From DDH964 sp963806685 (GTDB taxonomy: Bacteria > Desulfobacterota > Desulfuromonadia > Desulfuromonadales > DDH964), in assembly GCA_963806685.1 (NCBI GenBank), contig CAWDZB010000007.1, positions 1 through 64,000 on the forward strand: a DNA stretch of 64,000 nucleotides, in the 5' to 3' direction. Shown one piece after another: positions 33,982-42,029 of the stretch; position 1 is the stretch's first letter, and each line of letters begins with the position of its first letter. The position numbers and the translations under genes are program-made. A model generated the notes under the pieces. The model worked only from the letters and a program-made list of their open reading frames with translations, did no database searches and was not told the DNA's origin.

Positions 33982-34263
33982 TCAGCAGCAGCCGGGCGTC
34001 GCCCGGAGCACCAGCCCCTGGCCGTGGTCGGGAAGGTAGTCGATCACCGTCTCTCCCTCCAGGGCCTTGATTTCTTCGGCCAGGTAGATCGCCAGCCCAT
34101 CCACCTGCAGGCGCCGGTCGCGCGCGCGGGCTCGCTCGACGCTCAGCCCGAGCTCCGGGGTGCTGCGTCCGAAGGCATCGAAGAACAACCGCAGGTCGAA
34201 TCCCGGTTGGGCTTCTAGGATGGAAAGGAGAATTTCTCTGGCGCTCTGGGTGATACGCAACAT
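33982..34263 (-). CDS. HesB/IscA-like small protein with altered cysteine pattern
   Basis: A 93-residue protein resembling the HesB-related (seleno)protein family: MLRITQSAREILLSIL, then LRLFFDAFGRSTPELGLSVE, then VDGLAIYLAEEIKALEGETVIDYL and a C-terminal LVLRATPGCC. In relatives the FG-x-SGPxxGL site carries Cys or Sec; here it is Arg. Only the two C-terminal cysteines remain. It therefore may not assemble Fe-S clusters in the usual way. The stop is TGA, but nothing conserved follows, so a Sec readthrough is not proposed. An AT-rich divergent promoter region separates it from the FKBP gene. Confidence 0.65.
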   Translation of the reverse strand: MLRITQSAREILLSILEAQPGFDLRLFFDAFGRSTPELGLSVERARARDRRLQVDGLAIYLAEEIKALEGETVIDYLPDHGQGLVLRATPGCC

Positions 34264-34465
34264 CCGGGAACCCCTGGAAATTTAATTTAAAATTATGAGT
34301 ACAAACAAATTATTCTGAATTCTATATATACGATTGTAGCAATGTCAATGATTTTAATATTTCCCTCGCGAGAACCTTGCCGGACTCCCAATTCTTCCCC
34401 CAAGAGAATGGAAATTCTGCTATAGTCCCGCCATCACCGGACTCGAATCAGGAAAGGATAAAGAC

Positions 34466-34924
34466 ATGAAACAGGCAAAACAGGGCGACCGGGTGCGCAT
34501 CAACTACGTCGGCCGCCTCAAGGACGGCTCCATCGTCGACAGCTCTGAAGACACCTGCGAAGACGACAACTGCGGCTGCGAAAGCGGACCCCTCGAATTC
34601 ACCATCGGCGACGAGGAGGTCATCCCCGGCCTCGAGCAGGCTCTGGTCGGCATGCAGGCCGGCGAGAAGAAGACCGTCGAGATCCCCTGCGACCTGGCCT
34701 ACGGCCCCCGTGACGAGGAGCTGGTGATGGTCGTCCCCCGCTCCGACCTCCCCGACGAACTCGACCCCGTGGTCGGCGACGTGCTGGAGGTGACCGATGA
34801 CGAGGAGGGGGACTTCGCGGTCACCGTCGCATCCGTCGCCGCCGATTCGATTACCCTCGACGCCAACCACCCGCTGGCCGGGGAGGACCTGACTTTCGAG
34901 CTGGAGCTGGTGGAGATTGTCTGA
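34466..34924 (+). CDS. SlyD-like FKBP-type peptidyl-prolyl isomerase
   Basis: A 152-residue cytoplasmic FKBP with a SlyD-type insert-in-flap domain. It starts with VRINYVGRLKDGSIVDSS, then PLEFTIGDEEVIPGLEQALVGMQAGEKKTVEIP, the flap (about 75-125), and ends LTFELELVEI. Between strands it has an extra acidic, cysteine-bearing loop (EDTCEDDNCGCESG, about 26-39) that ordinary SlyD lacks and that could bind a metal. The usual SlyD His/Cys-rich tail is absent. Ribosome site AGGAAAGGA. Confidence 0.9.
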   Translation: MKQAKQGDRVRINYVGRLKDGSIVDSSEDTCEDDNCGCESGPLEFTIGDEEVIPGLEQALVGMQAGEKKTVEIPCDLAYGPRDEELVMVVPRSDLPDELDPVVGDVLEVTDDEEGDFAVTVASVAADSITLDANHPLAGEDLTFELELVEIV

Positions 34925-34945
34925 CTCCCAACCCTCGTGGAATCA

Positions 34946-34985
34946 CGCGAAAAGGGCCTGCAACCGCAGGCCCTTTTCGCGTTTT
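34946..34985. terminator. Bidirectional terminator between FKBP and glgC
   Basis: A perfect 16-bp stem (34946-34961 with 34966-34981) with loop AACC has AAAA/TTTT in the arms and a further T-run. It ends both convergent genes. Confidence 0.9.
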
Positions 34986-35013
34986 CGGCGTTCATGTTTG
35001 GCGATGGTGCCGT

Positions 35014-36255
35014 TCACTTGTCCCTGCGCGGCACCACGACAATCCCGGACTCGGTCACCGTGCATCCGTTGCGCCGATCTGCGTCAAAGTCGTACCCGAT
35101 CTCCGTGCCGTCCGGAATCACCACGTTCTTGTCGATGATCGTCTTGCGGATCTTGACATGCCGGCCGACGGTGACGTTTTCGAAGAGAATGGAGTCTTCC
35201 ACCAGGCTGTAGCTGTTGACCTTGCAGAGCGGACCGAGGATGGAGCGCCGGACCGTGCTGCCGCTGGTGATGCAGCCGGCGCAGACGTAGGAGTCGATGT
35301 TCTGACCGCGGCGGTCGTCGTCGTCAAAAACGGTCTTGGCCGGCGGCAGATTCCCCTGGTTGGTCAGAATCGGCCACTTGTAGTTGTAGAGATTCAACTG
35401 CGGGGAGACGTGGATGAGATCCATATTCGCCTCGTAATAGGAATCGATGGTCCCCACGTCCCGCCAGTAGCCCCGCTCCTCGGCTTCCATACCGGGGATC
35501 ACGTTGTCATTGAAATTGTAGGCAAAGACCCGGTCGCCCTTTTCCAGCATCATCGGGATCACGTGTTTGCCGAAATCGAGATCGGCATGCAGCTTTTTCC
35601 CCTCCTGCAGGACTTCGATCAGCTTGCGGGTGGGAAAGATGTAATTGCCCATGGAGGCGAAACAGGTCTCGCGCCCCGGGATCCGTTCCGGGACCGCGGG
35701 TTTTTCGTTAAACCCGGTGATCCGAGCCTCTTCATCGACGGAAAAGACGCCGAAGCGGCTCGCCTCCGCCACCGACACCTCCAGAGCCGCAATGGTGATG
35801 TCGGCTTTGTTCATGCGGTGGAAGTTGATCATCTGGGTCACGTCCATCTTGTAGATATGATCGCCGCCGAAGACGGCCACGTAATCCGCATCGGTCGATT
35901 CGACAAAGCGCAGGTATTGCAGGATGGCGTCGGCCGTCCCCTTGAACCACTCCTCGCTCTCGCTGCTGGTTTCCGGGGAGATATCCACGCAGAATTCGCC
36001 CAGGCCGGTCCATTTGCCCCAGGATTCCCGGATGTGCTTGTTCAGGGAGTAGGCCCGGTACTGGGTGAGGACGTAGATTTTCCTCATCCCCGAGTTGAAC
36101 AGGTTGGAGAGGACGAAGTCGATGATCTTGTATTTGCCGCCAAACGCCACGCTCGGCTTGGCCCGGCGCAGGGTAAGTGGGCTGAGCCGTTCCCCCTTGC
36201 CGCCGGCGAGGACCATGGCAATGGTATTTCTCCCCACGTTATCGATCGAGGTCAT
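35014..36255 (-). CDS. glgC: Glucose-1-phosphate adenylyltransferase
   Basis: A 413-residue enzyme making ADP-glucose for glycogen synthesis. The nucleotidyltransferase N-terminus has VLAGGKGERLSPLTLRRAKPSVAFGGKYKIIDF, the catalytic YVAVFGGDHIYKMD, the sugar-binding ITGFNEKP and GYWRDVGTIDSYYEANMDL. A left-handed beta-helix C-terminus follows (CKVNSYSLVEDSILFENVTVGRHVKIRKTIID). ATG at 36255 is clear from GGGAGGAAAGCC. The rest of the glycogen pathway is not in the window. Confidence 0.95.
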   Translation of the reverse strand: MTSIDNVGRNTIAMVLAGGKGERLSPLTLRRAKPSVAFGGKYKIIDFVLSNLFNSGMRKIYVLTQYRAYSLNKHIRESWGKWTGLGEFCVDISPETSSESEEWFKGTADAILQYLRFVESTDADYVAVFGGDHIYKMDVTQMINFHRMNKADITIAALEVSVAEASRFGVFSVDEEARITGFNEKPAVPERIPGRETCFASMGNYIFPTRKLIEVLQEGKKLHADLDFGKHVIPMMLEKGDRVFAYNFNDNVIPGMEAEERGYWRDVGTIDSYYEANMDLIHVSPQLNLYNYKWPILTNQGNLPPAKTVFDDDDRRGQNIDSYVCAGCITSGSTVRRSILGPLCKVNSYSLVEDSILFENVTVGRHVKIRKTIIDKNVVIPDGTEIGYDFDADRRNGCTVTESGIVVVPRRDK

Positions 36256-36490
36256 TGGCTTTCCTCCCTGAAAGAATTGCATCCGGTTGGCATCGTCCGA
36301 TGGCGGCTCCTCGATTTGGGCCGGTTGGCTGGACACCCTCGATGCGCCTTGCCAGCGACGCCAACGACTCAAGGTGATCTGCCTGGCCCAGTCCACCGGG
36401 AAGCCTCTTCAAGTTTGACAAAATCCGCATTAATAACAAGGGCGCCGACTGCTTCTGAATCCGGGACCGCCGCGCCTCTCCACCAGGAGC

Positions 36491-37177
36491 TCAAGGCGAC
36501 CTGCGCGGGTCGGTCAGAATCAGGTGTTGCCAGTCGATGGCGGCAAAATCGATGAGCAGGGCGGTGGGGATGAAGGTGTCGAGTTCGAGCCAGCCGCCCC
36601 CGGTCAGGGCCCGGGCAAAGTAGCGGAACAGATAGATCTCCCGCGCGAAAGCGTCACGGAAGGGCCAGCGCAGGGCGGGGTCGGCGAGCGGGTCGGCATC
36701 CAGGTAGTTGCGGGTGCAGCAGGCGTCGGAAAAGGACTCCCCGCTGCGGTCTATATTGGGCAGGCCGTGGAGCCGGCAGGTCATCGGCCGCGCGGCATAG
36801 ACCAGGCAGCGGCCGTCGGCGCCGAGCAGGGGACAGGGGGTCTCGTCCTCTTCGGGCATCTCGGTCCACTCCGCGTCGGGCATGCCGTTGAGGAGGAAGG
36901 GGGAGTCGAAGGCTGGCCAGCGGCGGCGCAGCGCGGCCAGGCGCACGGCGGCCTTGGCCAGGGCCGGCCGGCGCAGTGCGTCCGGCAGGCGGTCGAAGGC
37001 CTCCTTGAGGAGGAAAGCGTCGAGCAGGGTGATGTCGAACAGCCCCCGGCAGCAGGCGCTGCAGCCGGCCCGGCAGGCAATGTGCTGGGGCACGGTCCGC
37101 AGGCAACCGGCGAACCAGCCGTCGATTTCGGCCAGCAACCGGCGGTAATCGGCGAGGATCGGCTTCAGGCTCTCCAT
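36491..37177 (-). CDS. YkgJ-family (UPF0153) zinc/iron-chelating cysteine-cluster protein
   Basis: A 228-residue protein. The family signature is present: CRAGCSACCRGLFDIT near residue 35-45, then CPLLGADGRCLVYAARPMTCRLHG near 113-137. These cysteines are expected to form an Fe-S or zinc site, but the reaction is unknown. A further CC pair (SDACC, near 152) lies downstream. No operon partner; 235 bases separate it from glgC. Confidence 0.85.
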   Translation of the reverse strand: MESLKPILADYRRLLAEIDGWFAGCLRTVPQHIACRAGCSACCRGLFDITLLDAFLLKEAFDRLPDALRRPALAKAAVRLAALRRRWPAFDSPFLLNGMPDAEWTEMPEEDETPCPLLGADGRCLVYAARPMTCRLHGLPNIDRSGESFSDACCTRNYLDADPLADPALRWPFRDAFAREIYLFRYFARALTGGGWLELDTFIPTALLIDFAAIDWQHLILTDPRRSP

Positions 37178-37316
37178 GGCTTGATCCTACGCTGCAGGAA
37201 CGGCTGCCGGCAAGGGGGAATCGACCTCTCGGTTTTTTGCGGGGACGGCAGGGGGATAATAATGGAGCCCGGGCAGGAGTCCCGGGCCTTTATCCCGGCC
37301 GGGGAGGAGGTTTTCC

Positions 37317-37415
37317 ATGACCCGCAAACCGAACCTGGAACTGATCAGCTTCAAGCTCTGCCCCTACGTACAACGGGCGGTGGTCGCCGAGTACCTCGAC
37401 AAAAACAACCCGCCC
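37317..37415 (+). pseudogene. Remnant of a glutathione-S-transferase N-terminus
   Basis: A ribosome site (GGAGG) and ATG are followed by a short frame reading LELISFKLCPYVQRAVVAEYL, which matches the thioredoxin-like start of GST proteins (xLxSFxxCPxxQR). Similarity ends after about 30 residues and the frame runs into a terminator on the other strand. The rest of the gene is gone. Confidence 0.6.
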
Positions 37416-37430
37416 TCGCTTCACCGAAAC

Positions 37431-37462
37431 GCAAAACGCCGGCAGCCTCTCGGCTGCCGGCG
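37431..37462 (-). terminator. Terminator for the 37492-37959 gene
   Basis: A perfect 11-bp stem (CGCCGGCAGCC and complement) with a 4-base loop. On the minus strand it is followed by TTTTGCGTTTCGG. Confidence 0.75.
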
Positions 37463-37491
37463 AAGTCGTTCGGCACTGAGTCGCGAAACCC

Positions 37492-37959
37492 TCAGTGAGG
37501 ATAATGGATGTGGTCGACGAAGCTGGTGAAGAGGTAGGTCATGCCGAACACCAGACCGGAGAGGGCACAGCCGATTAGCACCGGCACCACCAGGACCGTC
37601 TCGGCGAAATTTTCGGTGATGAAGAGCAGTCCGGCCAGCCAGCCCAGAGTCAGGCTGACCCCGACCACGGTCTTGACCACTTCCTTGTAGATGACGAAGA
37701 GCCGTACCAGTTGGCGGTTGGTTTCTTCCCCGTCGACCATTTCCAGCGCCACGTGGCTGGCCACCGCGCCGGAAAAGAGCCGGAAGGTCACGAACAGGCC
37801 GCAGAAGAGCAGCGCCGTCAGCATCCCTTGGATGGCCAGAAGGTTCGGTGCCGCGTGGACAGCCTGGAGCTTACCGACGAAGAAACCGCCGCTTAGCAGG
37901 GCGGCGAGAAGGATCGATTTATTGTCGCGACGAACAGTTTCCCTGATTCTCTGCAGCAT
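37492..37959 (-). CDS. Hypothetical four-helix membrane protein
   Basis: A 155-residue protein with four hydrophobic segments (about 14-30, 42-62, 95-115 and 125-148), a basic N-terminus (MLQRIRETVRRDNKS) and a polar central loop (EMVDGEETNRQLVRLFVIYKEV). I do not recognise the family. ATG at 37959 has AGGGG 7 bases upstream; the frame extends 33 codons further to 38058 but those carry no ribosome site. It stands alone. Confidence 0.65.
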   Translation of the reverse strand: MLQRIRETVRRDNKSILLAALLSGGFFVGKLQAVHAAPNLLAIQGMLTALLFCGLFVTFRLFSGAVASHVALEMVDGEETNRQLVRLFVIYKEVVKTVVGVSLTLGWLAGLLFITENFAETVLVVPVLIGCALSGLVFGMTYLFTSFVDHIHYPH

Positions 37960-38202
37960 GATCAACCCCTGTTCATATCGTTTGCGCTCGCGGGCGTAAG
38001 TTGATGCCGAGGATTCCAGTTCGGTGATATTCTGCCATAAAACACCGGGAAATGCCATAATTTTTGCTTTAAAATCAATTAGTTACAAAATTTTAATGTT
38101 AACATCGTCTCACCTTCCTCGCTTTGACAGCGGACCCTTTTCCGCCATACTTTTTCCAGGCCGGCCACCGGCCAGCCTTCTTCTCTTGCCCGGGAGGTGA
38201 CG

Positions 38203-38700
38203 ATGCCACAGGAATACACGCTGCAGGAAGCGCTCAGGGAGGCCATTCACGCCAAGAAGAACCTGCGGGACTTCTACCGCAAGGCGGCCGCCACCACGCA
38301 GATTCCCGCCGGCCGCAAGGTCTTCGCGCGGCTGGGAACCGAAGTCGAAGAGAACATCGGCAAGTTTTTCGCCCACTACCGGCGCGACGATCTCGGCCGT
38401 CCCGAGGAATTCCTGGCCGCGCCGCCCCACCCCGACTCGGTGATGCTGGTCGAACTCGGCCGGGTGCTGGGCAGCGACATCCATGACCGCCGGGCGCGGG
38501 AACTGGCACTTAGCGAAGAGGCCGACCTGGAAAAGACCTTCCGTCTCGCCGCCGAGCGCATCATCGACCCGACGGTCCGTGGCGTCTTCCTGGAGGTGGC
38601 CGAAGACGCCCGGCGCCATTACGCTGTCATCGAATCAGAATACGCCCACCAGATGGCCATGGTCCACGAAACCGACATCGATACCTACGTGCGCGAATAG
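38203..38700 (+). CDS. Ferritin-like protein, copy 2, with a changed helix-2 metal ligand
   Basis: A 165-residue paralogue of the protein at 29594-30091, colinear throughout and with the same ending (MVHETDIDTYVRE). Ligand-type residues in helix 1 (AKKNLRDFYRKA has lost the Glu of TEKN), helix 3 (EEADLEKT) and helix 4 (ESEYAHQMAM) are mostly kept, but helix 2 reads EVEENIGKFFAH where copy 1 has EEREHAGHFFH, so the E-x-x-H histidine becomes Asn. It may bind iron poorly or asymmetrically. Strong ribosome site GGGAGGTGACG before the ATG. Confidence 0.85.
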   Translation: MPQEYTLQEALREAIHAKKNLRDFYRKAAATTQIPAGRKVFARLGTEVEENIGKFFAHYRRDDLGRPEEFLAAPPHPDSVMLVELGRVLGSDIHDRRARELALSEEADLEKTFRLAAERIIDPTVRGVFLEVAEDARRHYAVIESEYAHQMAMVHETDIDTYVRE

Positions 38701-38737
38701 GTGAGGGAACGGCCATGGTTTGCGGAAGGGCTGCGCG

Positions 38738-39571
38738 CTACCAGCCGCACAGCCGGCGGCGAAGGGCGAGCACGTCCTTTTCCTCCACCCGGTAGGGGAG
38801 CTGAGGCGCTGCGGGGAGGGGGAGCCGGGCGCTGGCGGCGAAGGGGGTGGCGTCCAGCTTGCGGTTGTAGGCGTGGACCGCCAGGGTGGCGAGATTCACC
38901 GTATCGGCGACGTTGTAGGCAAGCAGGGTCTGCCGCGCCAGCGGGTTGCCGGTGAGGCGGTAATCCTGCCAGAGCAGCACGGCGAAGAAGCCGTCGACCC
39001 CGGCCAGCTCCCGCCGGGTGATGCCGAGCTGGCGCTCACACCCTTTGAGGCCGCCGCGCAGCCCGAGGCTGTGCAGTGGATAGCGCAGGTCGAGATGGGC
39101 CTGCGGCAGGCGGATGCCGAAGGCCTGCTCGAGAAACGGGACGTCGAAGGATTTGCCGTTGTAAGTGACCAGCAGCCGGAAGGGGGCGATGGCGGCGGGG
39201 AAATCCTCGAGGTTCTCCCCCCGAACGAAGGTCTGCACCCGCCGGCCGTCGTAGAGGGCGATGGTGGTGACGACATCGCTGCCGCGGCGCAGGCCGGTGG
39301 TCTCGATGTCGAGGTAGGCGGTCGCCGCCGGGAATTCTGGAAGCAGCCGCCAGTGCTCCCGCGGCGGCAGCCGGCCGCTGAAATAAGCCGGGTCGCCGGC
39401 GGCGAGCCGTTGCCGGGACTCCTGCAGGTGGGCATTCGCGGTTTGCTGCCAGCGGCACCGGTCCGCACCGTCCGCAGCCAGCGCCGACCAGTCGTGGATG
39501 CCCGATTCCCAGAGCTGGCGCTCCCGCGCCGGGCTCACCCCCGGAAGATGACAGAAAGTCTGCTGCAGCAT
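38738..39571 (-). CDS. YprB-like ribonuclease H-fold (DEDD) exonuclease domain protein
   Basis: A 277-residue protein. An N-terminal helix-hairpin-helix-like stretch (TFCHLPGVSPARERQLWESGIHDWSAL) is followed by a DnaQ-like fold with the acidic motifs YLDIETTGL (about 98), TYNGKSFDVPFLEQAFG (about 148) and AYNVADTVNL (about 230). It belongs to the YprB/RNase_H_2 group, predicted 3'-5' exonucleases of unknown target. ATG at 39571 chosen; an extra 12 codons upstream are possible. Confidence 0.85.
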   Translation of the reverse strand: MLQQTFCHLPGVSPARERQLWESGIHDWSALAADGADRCRWQQTANAHLQESRQRLAAGDPAYFSGRLPPREHWRLLPEFPAATAYLDIETTGLRRGSDVVTTIALYDGRRVQTFVRGENLEDFPAAIAPFRLLVTYNGKSFDVPFLEQAFGIRLPQAHLDLRYPLHSLGLRGGLKGCERQLGITRRELAGVDGFFAVLLWQDYRLTGNPLARQTLLAYNVADTVNLATLAVHAYNRKLDATPFAASARLPLPAAPQLPYRVEEKDVLALRRRLCGW

Positions 39572-39634
39572 GGCGACAGCGTACACCGGCAGCAGGGGGC
39601 CGGGCAATCCCCGGTGAAGGCTGCCCGGGCTTTT

Positions 39635-39838
39635 TCAGCCCTTTTTCACCGCCTGCGGTTTGCAGAGAACCTCCCTGACTGCCGCCCGGGCCCCGCAATT
39701 GGCGCAGACGAAGGCATTGCCCGCCACCCTGCGCACCGCTTCCGTTTGTCCCTTCTCCATCATCAGGCAGAGATGATCGCCATGGGTCGCGGGGTTGCCG
39801 CAACCGACCTTGATGGATTTGTCTTGCTTCGGGCTCAT
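39635..39838 (-). CDS. Small cysteine-rich, probably zinc-binding protein
   Basis: A 67-residue protein with strong ribosome site GGGAGGAAGGAG. Two cysteine groups, CGNPATHGDHLC and CANCGARAAVREVLC, could make one or two zinc sites, with His nearby. The N- and C-termini are lysine-rich. The family is not recognised. It is transcribed toward the YprB-like gene, 63 bases away, and may share its transcript. Confidence 0.7.
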   Translation of the reverse strand: MSPKQDKSIKVGCGNPATHGDHLCLMMEKGQTEAVRRVAGNAFVCANCGARAAVREVLCKPQAVKKG

Positions 39839-40145
39839 GCTCCTTCCTCCCTTTCGGTGTCCTTCCGGGCCCGATGCTGTCTCTGGCGGACGGGCCCGCC
39901 TCCCCGTTGCGGGAAGCCGCTTCCTCCCGGCCGTTGTTTCATTCTACCCGCAGCCCGGGGGATTGCCAGGCCGGAGCAGGTACCACTTGCCAAGCGGCGG
40001 ATTCCCGGTAAGCTATGCGAATCCTGTCCCGAGGGGAGCGATGGTTTGCGGCGGTAACGGCAGCGACTTTTCGCCCTCCCTTCGGCTCGACCAACAACCA
40101 TAAACTGCAAACGCCCAACCCCAGCCCCCGAAAGGATCCAGCACC
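39839..40145. other. Intergenic region before the small cytochrome gene
   Basis: About 305 GC-rich bases between divergent genes. It should contain both promoters, but no clear -35/-10 pair stands out. No hairpin with a T-run and no credible frame. Confidence 0.5.
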
Positions 40146-40457
40146 ATGAAACAGTTTCTCGTTGCCGTCATTGCCTGCAGCCTCGCCCTCACCGCCTCTT
40201 TCGCCTTCGCCGAGCAGCGCTCGGGCAAGGAGATCTACACTGCCCACTGCGCCATGTGCCACGAAAGCGGCGTTGCCGGGGCGCCCAAGGCCTTCGACAA
40301 AGCAGCCTGGAAGGAGCATATGACCGGTGGCATGGAGCACATGCTGGAAAATGCCGAGAAGGGCATCGGCGCCATGCCGCCCAAGGGGATGTGCAGCGAC
40401 TGCACCACGGAGGAGCTCAAGGGCGCCATCGAGTACATGACCGAAGAGTCCAAGTAA
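40146..40457 (+). CDS. Class I cytochrome c (c5/c555-like), monoheme
   Basis: A 103-residue periplasmic cytochrome. A signal peptide (about 1-22, ending AFA) is followed by GKEIYTAHCAMCHESGVAGAP with CAMCH near residue 36. The distal methionine is in GAMPPKGMCSDCT, and the extra cysteine pair around it (MCSDC) is typical of cytochrome c5. The C-terminal helix is LKGAIEYMTEES. It is a soluble electron carrier. Ribosome site GAAAGGA. Confidence 0.92.
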   Translation: MKQFLVAVIACSLALTASFAFAEQRSGKEIYTAHCAMCHESGVAGAPKAFDKAAWKEHMTGGMEHMLENAEKGIGAMPPKGMCSDCTTEELKGAIEYMTEESK

Positions 40458-40512
40458 GCCACTTCCCGGCAGCGATTCGCCCTTGCCTCGAACGGGGCCG
40501 AGAAGGTATGGT

Positions 40513-40547
40513 AAAGCCCTCCCGCCAGTGCGGGAGGGCTTTATTTT
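40513..40547. terminator. Terminator after the cytochrome c5-like gene
   Basis: A perfect 12-bp stem (AAAGCCCTCCCG and complement) with a 6-base loop is followed by ATTTT. It ends 13 bases before the next ATG, next to its ribosome site GGAGG. Confidence 0.85.
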
Positions 40548-40559
40548 GCGGAGGTTTGA

Positions 40560-41441
40560 ATGCCCCTCGACCCCGAGCTGATCGACCAGCTGCGCCGGGT
40601 GCTCGCCTCGGTGGAGCAGATCCTGCCGCCGGCGCTGCCGGCCATCGACTGGAGCACCACCTGGGCGGCCAGCTGGCGCCGCCATTCCCTGGCCGGCACC
40701 CTGGAGCCGACCGAAAACCTCGACCCGATCCTCCTCGACGACCTGCTCGGCATCGACAAGCAGAAGGCTGTGGTCGGCGCCAATACCCGTCAATTTCTCA
40801 AGGGGCTGCCGGCCAACAACGTGCTGCTGTGGGGGAGCCGCGGCACCGGCAAGTCCTCACTGGTGCGGGCACTGCTCAACGGCTACGCGCCGCAGGGCCT
40901 GCGCATCATCCAGATCGACAAGGACGACCTGCCGAGCCTGCCCGACATCTTCGGCCAGATCCGCAACCTCCCCTACCGCTTCATCCTCTTCTGCGACGAT
41001 CTCTCCTTCGAGCCCGGCGAGAAGAGCTACAAGATGCTCAAGAGCGCTCTCGACGGCTCGGTCTACGCGGCGCCGGCCAACACCCTGATTTACGTCACCA
41101 GCAACCGCCGCTACCTTCTCCCCGAATATCCCACCGACAACCTCGGCGCCAAGATGGTCAACAACGAGGTCCATCACGGCGAGGGGGTGGAGGAGAAGAT
41201 CTCCCTCTCCGACCGCTTCGGCCTCTGGGTCGCCTTCCACGCCTTTTCCCAGGATCACTACCTCACGGTGGTGCGCCAGTGCATCGAGCAGCTGGCGGAA
41301 AAAAACGGCACCGCCATCGACTGGGACAGCGAGCTGCAGCAGGCCGCCATCGCCTGGGCCCACGAAAAGACCAAGCGCTGCGGCCGCACCGCGCTGCAGT
41401 TCGCCAAGTACTGGGTGGGGCATTCACTGCTGGAAGACTGA
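40560..41441 (+). CDS. DUF815 AAA-type ATPase
   Basis: A 293-residue P-loop protein of the DUF815 family. Walker A is GSRGTGKSS (about 91-99), Walker B FILFCDDLSFE (about 141-151), followed by sensor regions IYVTSNRRYLLPEY and a C-terminal alpha domain (HEKTKRCGRTALQFAKYW). The cellular role of DUF815 proteins is not defined. Ribosome site GGAGG 5 bases before the ATG. Flanked by terminators, hence monocistronic. Confidence 0.9.
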   Translation: MPLDPELIDQLRRVLASVEQILPPALPAIDWSTTWAASWRRHSLAGTLEPTENLDPILLDDLLGIDKQKAVVGANTRQFLKGLPANNVLLWGSRGTGKSSLVRALLNGYAPQGLRIIQIDKDDLPSLPDIFGQIRNLPYRFILFCDDLSFEPGEKSYKMLKSALDGSVYAAPANTLIYVTSNRRYLLPEYPTDNLGAKMVNNEVHHGEGVEEKISLSDRFGLWVAFHAFSQDHYLTVVRQCIEQLAEKNGTAIDWDSELQQAAIAWAHEKTKRCGRTALQFAKYWVGHSLLED

Positions 41442-41503
41442 TCCTTGAAGGGCAGGAAGGGGATTTGTCGACTGTAAGTCCACCGCCCCGGAAACCGTCA
41501 CAA

Positions 41504-41536
41504 AAAAGCCACCGCGAGAATTGCGCGGTGGCTTTT
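41504..41536. terminator. Bidirectional terminator after the DUF815 gene
   Basis: A 13-bp perfect stem (AAAAGCCACCGCG and complement) with a 7-base loop, A-run before and T-run after. It serves both convergent genes. Confidence 0.88.
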
Positions 41537-41574
41537 CATTTGCCAAATCCGAATCAGGCTTTGCGGGGATAAAT

Positions 41575-41874
41575 CTACCTGGTTCTAATAGAGAACAACG
41601 GCGGCTCGATATGGGTGCTTTTGCATCTTGGACATTTGCCCGGCTTCTTCACCCGGTCGCGGTCTGCGAAGACAAATCCGCAGTCATCACAAGCGGCGGG
41701 AATGATCAGTAACCGACCGGATCTCTTTATCTGCTCCAGGTGACTGTAAAGCTCCCTTTCCGATAGCCGGATTTCCTTGGAGAGAACGGTGACGGAAAGC
41801 CTGTTCCCATCAAGAAGCCGGGTTATCTCCTGGCGGATCGTTTTGTTTCTTTCCCGCGGGATAATTTCCCTCAT
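41575..41874 (-). CDS. HTH plus zinc-ribbon transcriptional regulator (COG3357-like)
   Basis: A 99-residue protein. Residues about 10-60 form a winged helix-turn-helix (IRQEITRLLDGNRLSVTVLSKEIRLSERELYSHLEQIKRSG). A zinc ribbon follows with C-D-D-C-G and C-P-R-C (CDDCGFVF...KPGKCPRCKSTHI). HTH-Zn-ribbon fusions of this size are predicted DNA-binding regulators without known targets. It is divergent from the riboswitch-peptide operon, but its own start is 120 bases away from that promoter, so control of the operon is only a possibility. Confidence 0.8.
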   Translation of the reverse strand: MREIIPRERNKTIRQEITRLLDGNRLSVTVLSKEIRLSERELYSHLEQIKRSGRLLIIPAACDDCGFVFADRDRVKKPGKCPRCKSTHIEPPLFSIRTR

Positions 41875-41996
41875 TTTTCAACCTGTCGATTCCTTCGGCA
41901 AGGGTTGCATGTCAAGACCTTATCATCTTGAAAGGATAAGAAAAGTCCCTGATTTTTGGATATTTTTCGGTTCCTGGCACCTTTCCCAGACCCTCA

Positions 41997-42024
41997 TTGA
42001 CAATTGCAAGGGCAGTGATAGAAG
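41997..42024 (+). promoter_or_regulatory. Promoter of the riboswitch-controlled peptide operon
   Basis: TTGACA (perfect) and TAGAAG (4 of 6) are separated by 16 bases. The predicted transcription start (about 42031) coincides with the beginning of the aptamer, which supports both calls. Confidence 0.5.
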
Positions 42025-42029
42025 TGATA

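Noticed and set aside
33979..33984. TGA stop of the HesB-like gene as a selenocysteine codon
   Set aside because: The codons after it (AKFTGKDQ) show no family conservation, no SECIS-like hairpin was seen directly after it, and the Sec position of the family is internal.
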